Positions 19,100-27,896 of a stretch of DNA of 64,000 nucleotides are shown piece by piece; the stretch's first letter is position 1, and every line of letters begins with the position of its first letter. The notes below the pieces were generated by a model. The model was not told where the DNA came from. It did no database searches and saw nothing but the letters and a program-made list of their open reading frames with translations. This DNA is from Dactylosporangium sp. AC04546 (GTDB taxonomy: Bacteria; Actinomycetota; Actinomycetes; Mycobacteriales; Micromonosporaceae), in the NCBI RefSeq assembly GCF_022095675.1, contig NZ_JAHYSG010000018.1, positions 62,001-126,000 of the forward strand, given 5' to 3'. Position numbers and translations under genes: made by a program.

Positions 19100-19887
19100 C
19101 CGCGCTGATCAGCCGCGGCGCGCATCAGCCGCTGGCACCGGTCGTCGCCACCCTTACCGCGCTCCAGGACCGCCACGGCGCGAATTCACTCCAGGGGCTG
19201 GTGCCCGGCCTCGTCGCCCTGACCCCCGAGCCCGAGGGCGGCTGGCGCAGCGCGAGCGACCTCAAGGTGCCCGATCTGCTGGCCGCCGCCGCCCGGCGCT
19301 GGCAGGCCCAGCCGCACGCCGCGGCCGCGCTCGCCTGGAAGTGCTACTCCTACTGGCTGGCCCTCCCGGCCGTCCTCGGCTTCGCGGCGTCCCAGCGGGT
19401 GCCGCTGATGACCCCCGACCACGTCCTGGTCCGCGTCTCCGACCACCAGCCGTTCCTGACCCTGGCCCTGCGCTCGCCGGTCACGGCCGTGCTGGCCACC
19501 GACCCGATCGTCGCCACCGACACGCCCGGCCTGCTCATCGTCGAGGACGAGGAGGAGCTGCTGGGGGTGCTGCGCCGCTCGCTGGTCGACGCCCACCTGG
19601 ACCCGATGCTCGACGACCTGCGCCGGCACGTCCACATCGGCCACCGCACCCTGTGGGGCTCGGTCGCGTCGGGCGTCGCCTACGGCCTCTCCCGTGCCGC
19701 CGACTCGCTGCCCGGCCCGACGCTGGACATCGCGCACCGGCTGCTGACCGCGCTGGACGCCGACGAGCTCGTCGACCTGTCCGAGCGCCAGGGCGGCGGC
19801 CTGGACATCCAGCGGCGCACCTGCTGCCTGGCCTTCACGCTGCCGACCCCGAAGGTCTGCAGCACCTGCTGCATCCGCGGCCACTGA
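19096..19887 (+). CDS. FhuF-like (2Fe-2S) ferric siderophore reductase
   Basis: The 263-aa protein ends in the cysteine cluster RTCCLAFTLPTPKVCSTCC, which is the C-C-x10-C-x2-C 2Fe-2S ligand set of FhuF-type reductases. The body (about residues 20-235) is a helical domain that would bind the ferric siderophore. It is expected to reduce Fe3+ in an imported siderophore complex at the cytoplasmic face. GTG 19096 is chosen because the upstream short frame ends there with a GTGA overlap. An IdeR-type box lies about 110 bp upstream, so the gene should be induced by iron limitation. No siderophore transporter or synthetase gene is adjacent. Confidence 0.85.
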   Translation: MTALISRGAHQPLAPVVATLTALQDRHGANSLQGLVPGLVALTPEPEGGWRSASDLKVPDLLAAAARRWQAQPHAAAALAWKCYSYWLALPAVLGFAASQRVPLMTPDHVLVRVSDHQPFLTLALRSPVTAVLATDPIVATDTPGLLIVEDEEELLGVLRRSLVDAHLDPMLDDLRRHVHIGHRTLWGSVASGVAYGLSRAADSLPGPTLDIAHRLLTALDADELVDLSERQGGGLDIQRRTCCLAFTLPTPKVCSTCCIRGH

Positions 19888-20005
19888 CGCGCTGAGGCTT
19901 CCTGAGCAGTGGCAGGGTGCCGCTCCTCTCCGCGGCATTGCAGGATGGCAATGCCGTCATTCGCGGTCATAGAACCCTTGCACCGCGCAACATGCGGAAG
20001 CCATT

Positions 20006-20038
20006 GCCGGACCCGCCCAGTTGGGCGGCCGGTCCGGC
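20006..20038. terminator. Hairpin after the FhuF-like gene
   Basis: GCCGGACC pairs with GGTCCGGC, and an inner CGCCC/GGGCG stem closes an AGTT loop. There is no T-tract. It lies between the FhuF-like gene and the NUDIX gene and probably ends the former's transcript. Confidence 0.5.
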
Positions 20039-20074
20039 GGACCCGCCGGGGTCGACTCACGGAGAGGCTGAGTA

Positions 20075-20599
20075 GTGGAGCCTGAGATGTTCAGCAACGA
20101 TTTCGCCCTGGAGGGTGAACCCGAGCATGAGTTCCATCCGGGCATCGCCCGGCGGATGGCCCACAAGACCGTCGCCAGCGGCGCGCTGATCCGGGATCCC
20201 GACGGTCGCATCCTCTTCGTCGTGCCCAACTACAAGCCGTACCTCGACCTGCCCGGCGGCATCGTGGAGACCGGCGAGGCACCGTCGGCGGGCTGCCGGC
20301 GCGAGGTCCGCGAGGAGGTCGGACTCGACCTGCCGATCGACCGGCTGCTGGTGGTCGACTGGACACCCGGCCGGGGGCCGTGGAGCGACCAGGTGCAGTT
20401 CGTCTTCGACGGCGGGATCGTCCCGGTCGACACCCCGCTGCGCCCCCAGGAGTCCGAGCTCACCGGCGTCCGATGGGCTCACCTGTCGGAGGCCGACCTC
20501 CGCCCGTCACTGCGCCGGCGGCTCGAGCTCGCCCTGCGCGCCATCGAGAGCGATCGCACGCTCCACGCCGAGTTCGGGCACCTAATCAACGGAGCGTGA
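20075..20599 (+). CDS. NUDIX hydrolase
   Basis: The 174-aa protein starts at GTG 20075 with GGAGAGG 7 bases upstream (ATG 20087 is possible). The Nudix box is present: GGIVETGE followed by ..CRREVREEVGLD, matching GX5EX7REUXEEXGU. Nudix enzymes cleave nucleoside diphosphate-linked compounds with Mg2+. The substrate here is not predictable; the sequence ..PYLDLPGGIVETGE.. resembles MutT-like and ADP-sugar enzymes equally. The gene stands alone. Confidence 0.9.
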   Translation: MEPEMFSNDFALEGEPEHEFHPGIARRMAHKTVASGALIRDPDGRILFVVPNYKPYLDLPGGIVETGEAPSAGCRREVREEVGLDLPIDRLLVVDWTPGRGPWSDQVQFVFDGGIVPVDTPLRPQESELTGVRWAHLSEADLRPSLRRRLELALRAIESDRTLHAEFGHLINGA

Positions 20600-20921
20600 T
20601 GCGGTACTCACCTTCGAACGGGGGAATCCGGACGGCGCGAAACCGGCCTCTGACCAGCGCAGGAGCCGGGCCGTTCGGGGCCTGACGATCATGTAGCGGG
20701 CCGCCCACACTCGGCTTCGTGAACATTCGACGAAGCAGCGTCGGCCATACTCCCCGGCACCGGGCCGCCGGTCCCGCCACCCGGCTGCTGCGCAAGGTGC
20801 GTTGGCTCCGGGTGATGCGCCCGCGCCAGGAGGTCTCCATGAACGACGCTGGCCGCGGGAGCGGTCGCCTGCCGGTGCTACGGCGGACGACCGGCCCGCG
20901 GCCAGCCGGAGTGGTGCGAAG
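20600..20921. other. 322-bp gap between the NUDIX gene and the repeat-rich membrane protein
   Basis: No RNA gene or convincing terminator was seen here. A 49-codon forward frame opens at ATG 20839 behind AGGAGG but runs 64 bases into the 3' end of the opposing gene; I regard it as doubtful. A short inverted repeat (CTTCGT..ACGAAG) lies near 20715-20735. Confidence 0.4.
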
Positions 20922-23105
20922 TCAGTCGTCGAGCCAGTCGAGCGAACGGCGGTTGCCGCCGCGCGGCGAGCGGGCGTCGTCGTAGTCGCCCCCGCCGTTG
21001 TTGCCGTTGCCGCCGGCCGGGCCGTAGCCGCCCCGCTGGTCGTACTCCCCGCCGCCGCCGTTGTAGCCGTTGCCGGCCCGCGGGGGCTCAGGAGCCCGCT
21101 CGTAGCCGTCCCGCTGCTCATAGCCGGCCGCCGGTTCGTAGCCACCCCGCGGCTCGTAGCCGCCGCGGCCGGCATAGGGAGCGTCGTAGTCGCCTCCGCC
21201 GCCGCCGTTGTAGCCGTTGCCGGCGGAAGGGCCGCCAGCGCCGTAGCCGTTGCCGGCCTGGGGGGCGCCGGCGCCGTAGCCGTTGCCGGCCTGGGGGGCG
21301 CCGGCGCCGTAGCCGTTGCCGGCCTGGGGGCCGTAGCCGTCGTCGTAGCCACCACCCTGCGGTCCGTAGCCGCTCTGGCCGCCGGCCGACGGGCCGTAGC
21401 CGCCGCGACCGGCCGAGGGGCCGTCGTAGCCGCCCTGCCCGCCGTCGTAGCCACCCTGGCCACCGCCGCCGTAGCCGGCACCGGCCGAGGGGCCGTCGTA
21501 GCCGTTCGCGCCGCCGGCCGGGCCGTAGCCGCCGCGACCGGCCGACGGGCCGTCGTAGCCGCCCTGCCCGCCGTCGTAGCCACCCTGGCCACCGCCGTCA
21601 TAGCCACCCTGGCCGCCGCCGTAGCCGGCACCGGCCGAGGGGCCGTCGTAGCCGTTCGCGCCGCCTGCGGGGCCGCCGTAGCCCCCACGACCGGCCGACG
21701 GGCCGTCGTAGCCGTTGGCGCCGTAACCGCCGCCACCACCACCGGGGCCCTCGTACCGCTGCGTCGCGTCCTCGTACCCGCCGCGCTGGTCGTAGCCACC
21801 GCCGCCCGAACCGTAGTTCTGGTCATAGGGGTCGACCGGCGGCCGGGAGGCCGGGCCGTAGCCGCCGCCCGCGCTCGGGGGCGGCGCCGCCGCGAAGCCG
21901 CCGGTGCGCGGCGGGGGCGCGCCATACGGGTCCGGGGGCACGTCGTCGAAGTTGTTGAACCCGCCGGGCCGCACGATCGCGGTCGCGTCGTTGGCCCCGG
22001 CGCGGTTGACCATGGTCGGCGAGGCGACCATGGTGCGGTCGGCACCGGCCGGCGCCCCCGCGTACCCGGGGCGCTGCACGCCCGGGCCGCCGCGGCGCGG
22101 ACCCGGCTCGTCGGCGGCCTCGTCGTCATCTTCGTCGCCCCGCCGGCGCAGCAGCAGGACGATCGCCACGATGCCGAAGACCACCAGCAGCGCGCCGAGC
22201 GCGATGAGGATCCAGGAGGAGAAGCCGCCGCTGCCTTCGCCGGACGTGTTGGTCGTGTTCTCCTGCGGCACGACGCCGCCGCTGGCGGTGCCCTCCGGCG
22301 TCGCCTCACCGGCGGTGGGCAACGGCTCGGCGGAGGCGCTGGGGGCCAGCTCGACCAGGCCGATCTTCGGCATGGCCAGCGCGCGCCCGGCGGTGCCCGA
22401 TGCCGACTTCTCGCCGTTCTCATAACCCTCGAAGCCGGCGGTCACCTTGATGGTGCCGGGCGCGATCGGGTTGGACTCGGAGCCGGCGAAGCGGTACTTG
22501 CCGCCGTTGTCGGTCTGGGTCGATCGGGTCTTGCCGTTGCCGTCCTCCATGACGACCTGGGCACCCTTGATCAACGTGCCGGTCTTGGAGTCGCTGACCT
22601 GCCCGGTGACCTCGGTGAGCGTGTTGGCGGCCTGCGTCGTCGGCGCGGCCGCCGGGCCCTTGAGGTTGACCCGGAAGCTGGTGCTCTCGCCGTTCTCGGC
22701 GGAGACCGAGCCCTGCTGGTCGTTGAGGTTCTGGCCGGGCTGCAGACCGCTCGGGTTCTTGGCCTGGATCTGGAAGGTCAGAGTCTTCGTCCCGACGAGG
22801 GGCACGTCGACGGTGCACGTCGAGGTGGTGCCGCCCACACCGCCCTGGCAGTCGCTCGGCACCTGCTTGATCGTGATGTTGCCTTGGGCCGACGGTGCCG
22901 TGAAGGTGACTTTGGCGTTCTTTTCCTCGCCGCCACCGAGCGTGACCGTAATTTGCTTCGTGTCACCGGCACTCATGTCCAGGGATGTCGGGTTGACTCC
23001 CACTGTTGCCGCCGAGGCTGGTGTCGCCAAGGCGAACAGAGCACCCGTCGCGAGAACGGCCACCGCCCCTGCCCGAAGCAGCAGGGCTCGTCGGTGCGCA
23101 GTCAC
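20922..23105 (-). CDS. Single-pass membrane protein with carboxypeptidase-regulatory-like domain and Gly/Tyr-rich tail
   Basis: The 727-aa protein starts at GTG 23105, 7 bases after GGAGGGG. A signal peptide (about 1-32, ..ALATPASA) leads to an extracellular region with an Ig-like segment and a CarboxypepD_reg/SpaA-like domain (about 150-230, ..EVTGQVSDSKTGTLIKGAQVV..). A Thr/Ser/Pro-rich stretch follows. A transmembrane helix lies at about 305-328 (..WILIALGALLVVFGIVAIVL..), followed by RRRGDEDDDE. The cytoplasmic tail is about 390 residues of Gly, Tyr, Pro and Asp, built from repeats such as NGYDGPSAGRGGYG and GGQGGYDGG. The function is unknown. The gene lies beside, and divergent from, the sterol carrier-purF group. 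Confidence 0.82.
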   Translation of the reverse strand: MTAHRRALLLRAGAVAVLATGALFALATPASAATVGVNPTSLDMSAGDTKQITVTLGGGEEKNAKVTFTAPSAQGNITIKQVPSDCQGGVGGTTSTCTVDVPLVGTKTLTFQIQAKNPSGLQPGQNLNDQQGSVSAENGESTSFRVNLKGPAAAPTTQAANTLTEVTGQVSDSKTGTLIKGAQVVMEDGNGKTRSTQTDNGGKYRFAGSESNPIAPGTIKVTAGFEGYENGEKSASGTAGRALAMPKIGLVELAPSASAEPLPTAGEATPEGTASGGVVPQENTTNTSGEGSGGFSSWILIALGALLVVFGIVAIVLLLRRRGDEDDDEAADEPGPRRGGPGVQRPGYAGAPAGADRTMVASPTMVNRAGANDATAIVRPGGFNNFDDVPPDPYGAPPPRTGGFAAAPPPSAGGGYGPASRPPVDPYDQNYGSGGGGYDQRGGYEDATQRYEGPGGGGGGYGANGYDGPSAGRGGYGGPAGGANGYDGPSAGAGYGGGQGGYDGGGQGGYDGGQGGYDGPSAGRGGYGPAGGANGYDGPSAGAGYGGGGQGGYDGGQGGYDGPSAGRGGYGPSAGGQSGYGPQGGGYDDGYGPQAGNGYGAGAPQAGNGYGAGAPQAGNGYGAGGPSAGNGYNGGGGGDYDAPYAGRGGYEPRGGYEPAAGYEQRDGYERAPEPPRAGNGYNGGGGEYDQRGGYGPAGGNGNNGGGDYDDARSPRGGNRRSLDWLDD
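21000..21790. repeat. Imperfect tandem repeats encoding the Gly/Tyr-rich tail
   Basis: The DNA is a run of related 12-66 bp units (variants of GCCGTAGCCGCC, CCGTCGTAGCC, and nearly identical copies of GGGGCGCCGGCGCCGTAGCC). They keep the reading frame throughout, so they are coding repeats and not a CRISPR or integron array. Confidence 0.75.
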
Positions 23106-23254
23106 GTCCACACCCCTCCGGATCTTGACTTTCACCCGAGCTTCACTGCCGAGCACGTCTGTCTATGGTCCAACATGCGAGCGAGGCTCGCCTTGCATGG
23201 TGCGCCGCAGCAAACTATGCCTTGTCCACAGGGGTCGGCGAAAGGCGGACGCTG

Positions 23255-23290
23255 TTGCGACCGTCCCACACCTGGTCGTATCGTCCCGTC
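23255..23290 (+). promoter_or_regulatory. Candidate promoter for the sterol carrier-like gene (leaderless)
   Basis: TTGCGA at 23255-23260 and TATCGT at 23279-23284 are 18 bp apart. The -10 hexamer ends 6 bases before ATG 23291, so transcription would start at or near the start codon. Confidence 0.5.
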
Positions 23291-23644
23291 ATGTCCAATG
23301 CGCCCCAATATTCCGACACGGTGCAGGACGTCCTGGATGTACTGGATGCCGGGCTGGATCCTGACCGTCTGTTACTGCGCGATGCGGTGCGCGACCTTCT
23401 GGCCGACCTGCGGTCCCGCGCGCCCGGACGTTCGGTGGAGGTGCGTGTTCCTCCTTATGGCGCGATTCAGTGCATCGAGGGTCCGCGTCATACGAGAGGT
23501 ACGCCACCCAACGTGGTCGAGACCGATCCGATCACCTGGCTGGAGATCGCCACGGGTCGGAAATCATGGCACGAAGCCGTCACTGCGGGGAAGATCCGCG
23601 CGAGCGGAGTTCGGGCGGATTTGTCGGCCTATCTTCCCTTGTAA
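23291..23644 (+). CDS. Sterol carrier family (SCP2-like) protein
   Basis: The 117-aa protein has an N-terminal helical part (..[12 protein letters not shown]..) and an SCP2-type beta segment (..[18 protein letters not shown]..), ending ..[14 protein letters not shown]. The bacterial family is small and uncharacterised; it often sits just upstream of purF in actinobacteria, as here. The ATG at 23291 is used because a promoter lies directly before it; the longer frame from 23165 would contain that promoter. Ligand binding in the cytosol is the only role suggested by the fold. Confidence 0.8.
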   Translation: MSNAPQYSDTVQDVLDVLDAGLDPDRLLLRDAVRDLLADLRSRAPGRSVEVRVPPYGAIQCIEGPRHTRGTPPNVVETDPITWLEIATGRKSWHEAVTAGKIRASGVRADLSAYLPL

Positions 23645-23836
23645 CTGGCGAAAACCTGCGGCAGACTGCCTACGAACAGCACGCAATTTGTGGCTCTCCG
23701 TCATGCCCGAAACCTCGCGTACACTGTTTCCCGCGACGGCGACCAGATTGCGGCGTCGATCAGCCGCCGGCCGACCAACCGCTACGGCCCCGGATCCTCT
23801 ACATCAGCCCAGGCAAACCGACGACAGGAGCGGCAC

Positions 23837-25396
23837 GTGCCCCGAGGCGATGGCCGGTTGAGCCACGAGCTCGACCCCCAGCGTCCAGGTCCCCAGGACA
23901 AGTGCGGTGTGTTCGGCGTCTGGGCGCCGGGCGAAGAGGTCGCGAAGATGACCTACTACGGGCTGTATGCACTGCAGCACCGTGGTCAGGAGGCGGCCGG
24001 CATCGCGGTGTCCGACGGGTCCGGCGTGGTGGTGTACAAGGATCTGGGCCTGGTGTCCCAGGTCTTCGACGAGCCCACGCTCGCGAGCCTGCGCGGCCAC
24101 ATCGCGATCGGCCACGCGCGGTACTCGACCACCGGCGGTTCGACCTGGGAGAACGCGCAGCCCACGCTGCGCTCGACGACTCCCGGCGACGACCGGGGCG
24201 GCACCACGATCGCGCTGGCGCACAACGGCAACCTGGTCAACACCGCCGAGCTGGCCCGCCGCGTCGCCGAGCTGGGCGACCGCGACGCGATCAGCTCGAC
24301 CAACGACACCACGCTGGTCACCGCCCTGCTGGCCGCCCGGCCCGACCTGTCGGTCGAGGCCGCGGCGCTGGAGGTGCTGCCGACCCTGCGCGGCGCGTTC
24401 AGCTTCGTCTTCATGGACGAGGACACGCTGTATGCGGCCCGCGACGTCAACGGCGTCCGCCCGCTCGTCCTCGGCCGCCTCGAGCGTGGCTGGGTCGTGG
24501 CGAGCGAGACCGCCGCGCTCGACATCGTCGGCGCCAGCGTCGTGCGCGAGATCGAGCCCGGCGAGCTGATCGCCATCGACGAGCACGGCCTGCGGTCCAG
24601 CCGGTTCGGCACGCCGGACCCGAAGGGCTGCCTGTTCGAGTACGTCTACCTCGCCCGCCCCGACACCACCATCGTCGGGCGCAACGTGCACGCCGCCCGG
24701 GTGGCCATCGGCCGCACCCTGGCCAAGGAGCACCCGGTCGAGGCCGACATGGTCATCCCGGTGCCGGAGTCCGGCACGCCGGCCGCGATCGGCTACGCCA
24801 CCGAGTCCGGCATCCCGTTCGGCCACGGCCTGATCAAGAACGCCTACGTCGGACGCACCTTCATCCAGCCGTCCCAGACGATCCGCCAGCTGGGCATCCG
24901 GCTCAAGCTCAACCCGCTGCGCGACAACGTGCGTGGCAAGCGGCTGATCGTCGTCGACGACTCCATCGTGCGCGGCAACACTCAACGCGCGATCGTGCGC
25001 ATGCTGCGCGAAGCTGGAGCGATCGAAGTGCACGTGCGCATCTCCTCCCCGCCGGTCAAGTGGCCCTGCTTCTACGGCATCGACTTCGCCACCCGCGCGG
25101 AGCTGTTGGCCAATGGGCTCGACCTGGAGGGCATCCGCCGGTCCATCGGTGCGGACTCGCTCGGTTACGTGTCGCTCGGCGGCCTCGTCGCGGCGACCGA
25201 GCAGCCGGCCTCGCGTCTCTGCAGCGCGTGCTTCGACGGGGAGTACCCGATCGAGCTGCCTGCGGACAACGTGATCGGCAAGCACGTCCTGGAAGGTGTC
25301 GCGCGTGCCGCGGGGGCCACGCCGACCACGACCGACGGCGGCTCGGTGAGCGTCGCCGCCAGTCCGGGCGGCGCGGGCGCACTGCTGCGCCCGTGA
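23837..25396 (+). CDS. purF: Amidophosphoribosyltransferase PurF
   Basis: The 519-aa protein starts at GTG 23837, 6 bases after ACAGGAG. A 22-residue propeptide precedes Cys23 (..DKCGVFGVWAPG..), the N-terminal nucleophile of the glutaminase domain. The PRTase domain shows the PRPP-binding motif RLIVVDDSIVRGNT. Cysteines ..SRLCSACFDGEYP.. near the C-terminus fit the Fe-S-containing class. It catalyses the first committed step of purine synthesis: PRPP plus glutamine to phosphoribosylamine. purM follows in the same direction after 96 bp. Confidence 0.97.
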   Translation: MPRGDGRLSHELDPQRPGPQDKCGVFGVWAPGEEVAKMTYYGLYALQHRGQEAAGIAVSDGSGVVVYKDLGLVSQVFDEPTLASLRGHIAIGHARYSTTGGSTWENAQPTLRSTTPGDDRGGTTIALAHNGNLVNTAELARRVAELGDRDAISSTNDTTLVTALLAARPDLSVEAAALEVLPTLRGAFSFVFMDEDTLYAARDVNGVRPLVLGRLERGWVVASETAALDIVGASVVREIEPGELIAIDEHGLRSSRFGTPDPKGCLFEYVYLARPDTTIVGRNVHAARVAIGRTLAKEHPVEADMVIPVPESGTPAAIGYATESGIPFGHGLIKNAYVGRTFIQPSQTIRQLGIRLKLNPLRDNVRGKRLIVVDDSIVRGNTQRAIVRMLREAGAIEVHVRISSPPVKWPCFYGIDFATRAELLANGLDLEGIRRSIGADSLGYVSLGGLVAATEQPASRLCSACFDGEYPIELPADNVIGKHVLEGVARAAGATPTTTDGGSVSVAASPGGAGALLRP

Positions 25397-25492
25397 TCCG
25401 CCCACCCGAAGCAAGCGCGGTGGCCGCCGCGAGGCAATCTAGCTTGATTTGGTCGGGGCCTATCGGCTCTGGACCCGATCTAAGGGGAGAAC

Positions 25493-26647
25493 GTGACGCA
25501 CGTGGATGAGCGCGCCGAGAAGGCCGGTGAGACCGGCCAGGGCAGCACCCCCGAGCGGCAGCTGTGGACCGCCGGCAACGGCAGGAGCCGCCGACGCACC
25601 GTGACCTACGCGGACGCGGGCGTGTCGATCCACGCCGGCGAGAAGGCCGTCGAGCTGCTCCGCACCAAGGTGCACCGGACGCACCGGCCCGAGGTGATGG
25701 GCGACATCGGCGGGTTCGCCGGGTTGTTCAAGCTCGACCTGAAGAAGTACAAGAGCCCGATCCTCGCCTCCTCGACCGACGGCGTGGGCACCAAGCTCGC
25801 CATCGCGCAGGCCATGGGCATCCACGACACCGTCGGCATCGACCTGGTGGCGATGGTCGTCGACGACCTGGTGGCCTGTGGCGCCGAGCCGCTGTTCCTG
25901 CTCGACTACATCGCCTGCGGCGAGGTCGTGCCGGACCGGGTGGCCGAGATCGGCGCCGGCATCGCCGACGGCTGCCGCTACGCCGGCTGCGCGCTGCTGG
26001 GCGGCGAGACCGCCGAGCACCCCGGCGTGATGCGCCCGGACGAGTACGACATCTCCGGCACCGGCGTCGGCGTCGTGGAGGAGGACGCGATCCTCGGCCG
26101 CGACCGGGTCGAGGTCGGCGACGTGGTCATCGCGCTGCGCTCCACCGGCCTGCACTCCAACGGCTACTCGCTGGTCCGCCACGTGCTGCTCGGCGCCGGC
26201 CGGATGCGCCTCGACAGCGTCATCGACGAGTTCGGCAAGCAGCGCACGCTCGGCGAGGAGCTGCTCACCCCGACCCGCATCTACGCGAAGGACTGCCTCG
26301 ACCTCATCAAGGAGGCCGACATCCACGCGTTCGCGCACGTCACCGGCGGCGGCATCCCGGGCAACCTGGTCCGCGTCCTGCCCGAGCACGTCGACGCGGT
26401 CGTCGACCGCGCGACCTGGCGCCCGCAGCCCATCTTCGAGCTCGTGCGCACCAAGGGGCGCATCGAGGACTCCGAGATGGAGAGCACCTTCAACATGGGC
26501 GTCGGCATGATGACCGTCGTCTCGGCCGAGGACGCCGACCGGTCGCTCGCCTTCCTGGCCGGCCGGGGCATCGACGCCTGGCAGGTCGGCGAGGTCATCG
26601 AGGGCACCGGGACCGTCCAGATGGTCGGTTCCCACACGCGCGGCTGA
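25493..26647 (+). CDS. purM: Phosphoribosylformylglycinamidine cyclo-ligase PurM (AIR synthase)
   Basis: The 384-aa protein starts at GTG 25493 after AAGGGGAGA. It has the AIR-synthase signature: ..TYADAGVSIHAGEKAVELL.., ..SSTDGVGTKLAIA.., ..GGETAEHPGVM.. and ..HVTGGGIPGNL... It closes FGAM to aminoimidazole ribonucleotide with ATP in purine synthesis, as part of the pathway set purF, purM, purB, purS, purQ and purL found in this window. A strong hairpin at 26655 ends the unit. An N-terminal extension of about 35 residues precedes the catalytic core. Confidence 0.97.
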   Translation: MTHVDERAEKAGETGQGSTPERQLWTAGNGRSRRRTVTYADAGVSIHAGEKAVELLRTKVHRTHRPEVMGDIGGFAGLFKLDLKKYKSPILASSTDGVGTKLAIAQAMGIHDTVGIDLVAMVVDDLVACGAEPLFLLDYIACGEVVPDRVAEIGAGIADGCRYAGCALLGGETAEHPGVMRPDEYDISGTGVGVVEEDAILGRDRVEVGDVVIALRSTGLHSNGYSLVRHVLLGAGRMRLDSVIDEFGKQRTLGEELLTPTRIYAKDCLDLIKEADIHAFAHVTGGGIPGNLVRVLPEHVDAVVDRATWRPQPIFELVRTKGRIEDSEMESTFNMGVGMMTVVSAEDADRSLAFLAGRGIDAWQVGEVIEGTGTVQMVGSHTRG

Positions 26648-26654
26648 GTGAGCA

Positions 26655-26686
26655 CCGGCGGGGCGCCGACCAGAGCGCCCCGCCGG
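26655..26686. terminator. Strong hairpin downstream of purM
   Basis: A perfect 12-bp GC stem (CCGGCGGGGCGC with GCGCCCCGCCGG) and an 8-nt loop begin 7 bases after the purM stop. It separates purM from the RiPP genes. Confidence 0.7.
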
Positions 26687-26789
26687 AATGCGCGAGATAC
26701 GCCTGTTTGATCATCCGGGGCTTACCGCGATAGAGCATTGGACCTAGGCTGGAGCGACACGTCCCTATATCCAGGAGGAGGACGGGGCG

Positions 26790-27896
26790 GTGTCGTGGAG
26801 CGGCATGCGGGGAATCTCTCCGATCCCGGGTTATGTCGTGCTTCAGCCCACAACCCTGTGCAATCTCGACTGCACGTACTGTTACCTTCCCTTCCGTGCG
26901 CGTAACGACCGGATGAGCCCTGCGGTCGCCGCGGCGGTCGCCGAGTCGGTGAACCCGTGGGCGGCGGCCGACGAGCGCTTCTCGGTGGTCTGGCACGGCG
27001 GCGAGCCGCTGACCGCCGGCCGGGCGGCCCTCGCCGAGCTGATGGCGCCGTTCGCCGGCGTCGAGCACCACGTCCAGACCAACGCCACGCTGATCGACGA
27101 CGCGTGGTGCGAGTTCTTCCTCGAGCACCGGATGCGCGTCAGCGTGAGCGTGGACGGGCCGGAGGAGCTCAACGCGTACCGGGTGAATCGTGGGGGCGCT
27201 CCGGCGTACCGAAGCGTCGCGACGGGAATCGAGACGCTCAAGCGACATGGTGTGCCCTTCTCGGCACTGTGTGTGGTCAGCGAACCACGCGAGAACCTCG
27301 CCGAGCGGCTCTATGCCTACTTCCTCGACCTGGGCTGCGACGTGCTCGGGATCAACATCGAGGAGCAGGAGGGCGTCAACGCCCGCGCGAACGCGTTCGG
27401 CGCCGACGCCGTCCGGGCGTTCTGGGCCGAGCTCGTCGCGGCCTGGCGGCGCGATCCGCGAATCCACGTGCGCGAGATCGAGTGGACGCTGCGGTACGCC
27501 GGTGCCGTGCTCGACGGCACCGCCGACGGCATCCTGCCGGCCACGCTCGACCCGATCCCGACGGTCGCCACCGACGGGCGGGTGTTCCTGCTCTCGCCCG
27601 AGCTCGCCGGGTTCACCGACGCACGCTACGGCGACTTCTCCTCCGGCAGCGTGCTGACGACCCCGCTGGCGACGATCCTGGCCGGCGCGGCCACGTCGGC
27701 GGCGTGGGTGCCGGAGTACCTGCGGGGCGTCGAGGCGTGCCGGACGAGCTGCCCGTACTTCGGGTTCTGCGGCGGCGCGCACGCGGCCAACCGCTACTTC
27801 GAGCACGGCAGGTTCGACACCACCGTGACGAACCACTGCCGGAACAGCAAGATTCGCCTTCTGGAGGGAGTGCTGGACCATGCCGGAGCACGCTGA
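26790..27896 (+). CDS. amcB: Cyclophane-forming radical SAM/SPASM peptide maturase (AmcB-type)
   Basis: The 368-aa protein starts at GTG 26790, about 9 bases after AGGAGGAGG. The radical SAM cluster is Cys24, Cys28 and Cys31 (TLCNLDCTYCYLP). A GGEP motif follows (..VWHGGEPLTAG..). The C-terminal SPASM-like region has cysteines in ..EACRTSCPYFGFCGGAHAAN.. and ..TNHCRNSK... The enzyme should use S-adenosylmethionine to link aromatic side chains to residues two positions away in the precursor encoded by the overlapping next gene. The assignment to AmcB rests on the precursor, the overlap and the fold; family-level confidence is high, the symbol less so. Confidence 0.85.
   Translation: MSWSGMRGISPIPGYVVLQPTTLCNLDCTYCYLPFRARNDRMSPAVAAAVAESVNPWAAADERFSVVWHGGEPLTAGRAALAELMAPFAGVEHHVQTNATLIDDAWCEFFLEHRMRVSVSVDGPEELNAYRVNRGGAPAYRSVATGIETLKRHGVPFSALCVVSEPRENLAERLYAYFLDLGCDVLGINIEEQEGVNARANAFGADAVRAFWAELVAAWRRDPRIHVREIEWTLRYAGAVLDGTADGILPATLDPIPTVATDGRVFLLSPELAGFTDARYGDFSSGSVLTTPLATILAGAATSAAWVPEYLRGVEACRTSCPYFGFCGGAHAANRYFEHGRFDTTVTNHCRNSKIRLLEGVLDHAGAR

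Noticed and set aside
20839-20985. 49-codon gene behind AGGAGG
   Set aside because: It overlaps the 3' end of a strong gene on the other strand and has Arg/Ser/Gly composition. The ribosome site may be chance.
21000-21790. CRISPR-like or integron-like repeat array
   Set aside because: Units vary in length, have no unique spacers, and keep one reading frame that encodes Gly/Tyr-rich repeats.
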